Shown here: piece by piece, positions 38,057 through 40,688 of the stretch | How the letters are laid out: each line of letters starts with the position of its first letter | How positions within the stretch are numbered: position 1 is the first letter of the stretch | NCBI GenBank assembly: GCA_023091735.1 | Contig: JALKBU010000432.1 | Location: 1-40,688 of the forward strand | Direction: 5' to 3' | Source: Trichomonas tenax | Taxonomy: Eukaryota > Parabasalia > Trichomonadida > Trichomonadidae | DNA length: 40,688 nt | Notes under the pieces: model-generated | What the model was told of the DNA's origin: nothing | Databases searched by the model: none | The model's input: only the letters and a program-made list of their open reading frames with translations | Made by a program: the position numbers and the translations under genes

Positions 38057-38132
38057 AAATTTCATCACAAAGAGTGACTGCATTGAATTTGTGTCATATC
38101 CTACGCAGTCGGTCACTCCTTGTGATGAAATT
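38057..38132. repeat. Stem-loop with about 25-bp arms
   Basis: AATTTCATCACAAAGAGTGA and CTGC pair with the right arm, which has a 4-nt insertion (GACC) and one change; 23-nt loop. Confidence 0.75.
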
Positions 38133-38499
38133 GGTTCAAAGCATGTAAAACCTGACAAAAACACTTTACATACTGTCACTTTTCCTGATACTTTTTGTGC
38201 AAGATTTCCGTACGCTACATTATGGATATACGAAAGCGAATGTTTGTACATCATCATACTTTGGCATTCTCAATGATAAAATCTAATTTTTCAAATTGGG
38301 GGCATTTGGTAATTGTGAATACTATTTTAACTTTTTCCTATGGTTGTATAAAATTTCAATAAGAATAAAAAAAGAGAAGACTACAAATTATACCAAAAAT
38401 TTTTGGTTTAGTTTGTATTTTTGTCCTTATTTTGACCAATAATTAACATCTAGCCTTATGATTATAAAGGATGGACAATATATTTGTCCATGATCTCTG
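38133..38499. other. Spacer right of the array
   Basis: No gene; the open frame 37980-38276 is a by-product of the hairpins. A perfect 16-bp palindrome (ACCAAAAATTTTTGGT) lies near 38394-38409. Confidence 0.35.
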
Positions 38500-39063
38500 A
38501 GAGTTTGAAAAGATTCTAAAATTTCATCACCTGATTTCAATATTTTAATGATGTTTCGGCAGCATATGGAGATGCAGGGTTTAAAATAAAGATCGAATTA
38601 TCGGCATTTGTGAAACTATTTGATATGTTTGCACATTTGATTTTAATACCACCATATTTTCATAATCATATTTTCATAATAACCTATCAAAAGAGACGCT
38701 GAAGATTCAATATAATAATTTTTACGATTTTGACCATCTTTAAATATCAATCTCAAATGAGAATGTGTGTTTTGAACCGATATATTATTGCTACATACAT
38801 GATACAAAATGCAGGATCCGTATCTTTGATATATGACCATTCCTTGGTCATTTCCAGTTAAATCGAAAAATTTGCATTCGGAAACCAATGTTGTATAATT
38901 GATATTTGGATTTGTTGATACAATTAATGTAATAGCACGTCTTCCTAATTTTTCAATAACAGTATTGCGTATGAAATAGTTTCCAACATCTTTTTCGACA
39001 TAATTTCCATCATCGATTACAAAATAATTAGAATATTCAGGATAATAACGATTCCATATACCT
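38500..39063 (-). pseudogene. Beta-helix-like secreted family, copy B (3'-truncated)
   Basis: From high to low: NRYYPEYSNYFVIDDGNYVE KDVGNYFIRNTVIEKLGRRA ITL, YTTLVSECKFFDLTG, GMVIYQRYGSCILYHVCSNN, HSHLRLIFKDGQNRKNYYIE SSASLL, then loss of homology near 38640. It aligns with copy C over the N-terminal 150 residues (FIRNTV, RAITL, YTTL-x-x-ECKF, YH-x-CS, YY-x-ESSAS). The second half is missing or unreadable. It lies head-to-tail behind copy C. Confidence 0.65.
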
Positions 39064-39097
39064 ATTTAACTCTTCATTCATGTTAATAGTCAAGTGA

Positions 39098-40325
39098 TTA
39101 TGTCCTGGATCTTAAAAGACCCAATTCGTAATCACTTACAACAATTGTCACTTTTGCGAAGGAGTTAATGTCACTTTTATATAAAAATTCAAGATTATTT
39201 TTAAAAATTGAGATTGTGAAAAAAACCTTCATAGGGTTCATCGTAGTAATATGAGTGCATTTCTTTATAGAAGATAGTGAATTGTTTAATCTTAAATGAT
39301 GAATTTTCATCAATGATAATATCAATTTTGATTGGATATTTATAATTTAAAACTCGAATGCTGCAATGAAAATAGCACATTTGAAATAATAATGATCATA
39401 ATGAATTTGTTCTGTTTCGATAATGTATCTGTCCAAACACTTATAAGAATATAACAAGCTGCTTAAAAATGTCAATTGATTTGTTGTTAATGTTGATATG
39501 ATCCTGAAAAAAATGTTCCTTCGCTATTCATTAATAGGCAATTGCTAATATAAATAATTCCATATCTCATGTTGGCGAGTGTTTGGTAGTTGCAATTATT
39601 AACGATTACTTTGTTGGCTGTTATATTCTCTGCACTAAATTCATTGCCAAACAATCCACCAACACTAATATATAAATCAGAAAACAAACAATACTGAACA
39701 TCTAAAGAATAATAATACATCATAAGTCCATCATATCCACTTGTGCTGACGTTAACAAAGTTACTATACCAAAGTCTAGCAGTAATTGTTTCTTCTGGAA
39801 CTATAAGAAAAATTGAATTATCGCTCTTAGTATATCCATTGGAAAGATTCAATGTTGTAAAATTTATTTCTCCATTATCAAATCTCATTTTTTCCCAATA
39901 GCTATACATTTGCGATGCAGAAGACTCTAGGTAATAACTTTTTTGATTCGTTCCTGAATAGAAAATGAATCGAGTATGTGCGATATAATTCGATGTTGTC
40001 GAAATATCTGTACTGCAAATATGATACATTACACATTACCCTCCATACTGCTGTATTGCCATAGCTTCGTATGGTCCAGAGAATCTGTAAAATTTACATT
40101 CAGCAATAAGTGTTGTATAACTTGCGTAGCTAGATAAAGTAATTGCACGTGCTGAAGAATCTTCGAAAACAGTATTTCTTATGTAGTAGTTGCATGAGTC
40201 ACTCTGGAAAACTTCTCTTGTATCATTAACTCCGAAGCTTTCCATACCTGGATAGAAATGGTCCCACAGAGCATTTGAGCCGTGAAATATAAGCGAGAAA
40301 CAAAAATATTAATGAGCCCAATTTT
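39098..40325 (-). pseudogene. Beta-helix-like secreted family, copy C (nearly full, broken)
   Basis: The start holds a signal-peptide-like LIFLFLAYIS (about 40295-40325, no ATG), a frame change, GSNALWDHFYPGMESFG, CNYYIRNTVFEDSSARAITL, TTLIAECKFYRFSG, a stop after QQYGG (about 40037), CVMYHICSTDIST, QKSYYLESSASQMYSYWEKM, LWYSNFVNVSTSGYDGLMMY, LFSDLYISVGGLFGNEFS, a stop after GSYQH (39487-39489), and after another frame change TNQLTFLSSL, YKCLDRYIIETEQIHYDHYY. A last block PIKIDIIIDENSSFKIKQFT with YKEMHSYYYDEPYEGFFHNL ends by 39150 in another frame and may be its C-terminal domain. At least four lesions, so not functional. A secreted or surface role is inferred from the leader and the repeat-like strands. 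Confidence 0.7.
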
Positions 40326-40688
40326 AGACGAATTATTGAAGAAATGATGTTACTGAAGGTTTTGATAAGGTGAACTTTATGTTATTATCGTTCGATGTTA
40401 ATTGGTGTATTTAACGCATGTTCAAAAGATTTATCATTTAAGGATAGAAAATTGAGAAGAATCATTACATCAATCATGAGATAAATGACCTGGTTTGCAA
40501 AATAGCTTTATGAAATGATTCATTTTATTGACATAACATCAATTTTGAATGCATTAAATGAGGCGTCACTGAATTTTCTACGTCAACTCAAACATCTCGA
40601 TTTTTCTCCACCAGTATGAATATTTAAGGTCTAATTTTGGTGGCAAATGAAAAATTTTCCCATCTAAAATGCTGTGGATATATAAAGC
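40326..40688. other. Terminal spacer
   Basis: No gene or clear repeat; sequence upstream (in gene sense) of copy C. Confidence 0.4.

Larger units (their letters stand above)
36908..38132. repeat. Array of about ten unrelated stem-loops
   Basis: Successive inverted repeats, each with its own sequence: 36908-36919/36975-36986; 37023-37032/37052-37061; 37185-37225/37250-37290; 37319-37352/37378-37411; 37448-37461/37521-37534; 37587-37604/37636-37653; 37690-37706/37740-37756; 37784-37800/37910-37925; 37920-37947/37985-38012; 38057-38081/38105-38132. The longest has 41-bp arms with three mismatches. Gaps between hairpins are usually 25-60 bp, and the eighth and ninth share their junction. No protein frame explains the pairing. 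Confidence 0.8.

Noticed and set aside
37980..38276. 98-codon plus-strand frame and its minus-strand shadow inside the stem-loop array
   Set aside because: The frame runs across both arms of two hairpins and has no motif; the pairing explains the sequence better than coding.
1..40688. tRNA, rRNA, snRNA genes or a CRISPR array
   Set aside because: No T-loop consensus, no rRNA-like block and no equally spaced direct repeats were seen; the hairpin array has unrelated units and is not CRISPR-like.

Overview
The window looks like nuclear DNA of an AT-rich, intron-poor protist, most likely a parabasalid (trichomonad), with a Tritrichomonas foetus-like genome as my best guess. The reasons are uninterrupted eukaryotic genes (ORC5, SLX4, MAP65/PRC1, PROPPIN, eIF1) in very AT-rich spacers, a bacterial-type short phosphofructokinase, Initiator-like TCACTTTTT motifs close upstream of two start codons, Maverick-like and other transposon debris, and many decayed gene copies. 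The species is inferred; no rRNA or tRNA gene is present to settle it.

Layout. 1-1700: remnant of a large DNA transposon of probable Maverick/Polinton type (phage tail-collar-like protein, HNH/NUMOD4 nuclease fragment, two small charged proteins in a divergent pair). 1.9-4.7 kb: broken NAA50-like acetyltransferase, intact ORC5 and a coiled-coil/ARM-like protein. 4.7-8.7 kb: gene desert with nested and foldback MITEs. 8.76-9.74 kb: intact ATP-type phosphofructokinase. 10.1-12.1 kb: broken GH29 alpha-L-fucosidase with an F5/8C domain, then ankyrin debris. 12.1-18.6 kb: desert holding two long-stem hairpins, a compact tyrosine-recombinase element with terminal inverted repeats, and a 641-bp foldback element. 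18.7-25.2 kb: transposase-like remnant, MAP65/PRC1, SLX4-like protein, C2-domain protein and a TAPT1-like membrane protein. 25.9-30.9 kb: GH25 lysozyme with one nonsense codon, a type II membrane glycosyltransferase, a 1.27-kb TIR element and a PROPPIN. 31-36 kb: remnants, eIF1 and a GT61-like glycosyltransferase. 36-40.3 kb: three decayed copies of a secreted beta-helix-like family and, between the first two, a run of about ten unrelated stem-loops in 1.2 kb.

The intact genes are a mixed housekeeping set (replication origin recognition, translation start, glycolysis, autophagy, microtubule bundling, DNA repair scaffold, glycosylation) with no operon logic. The most unusual items are the stem-loop array (36908-38132) and the tyrosine-recombinase/TIR element (14296-15566).
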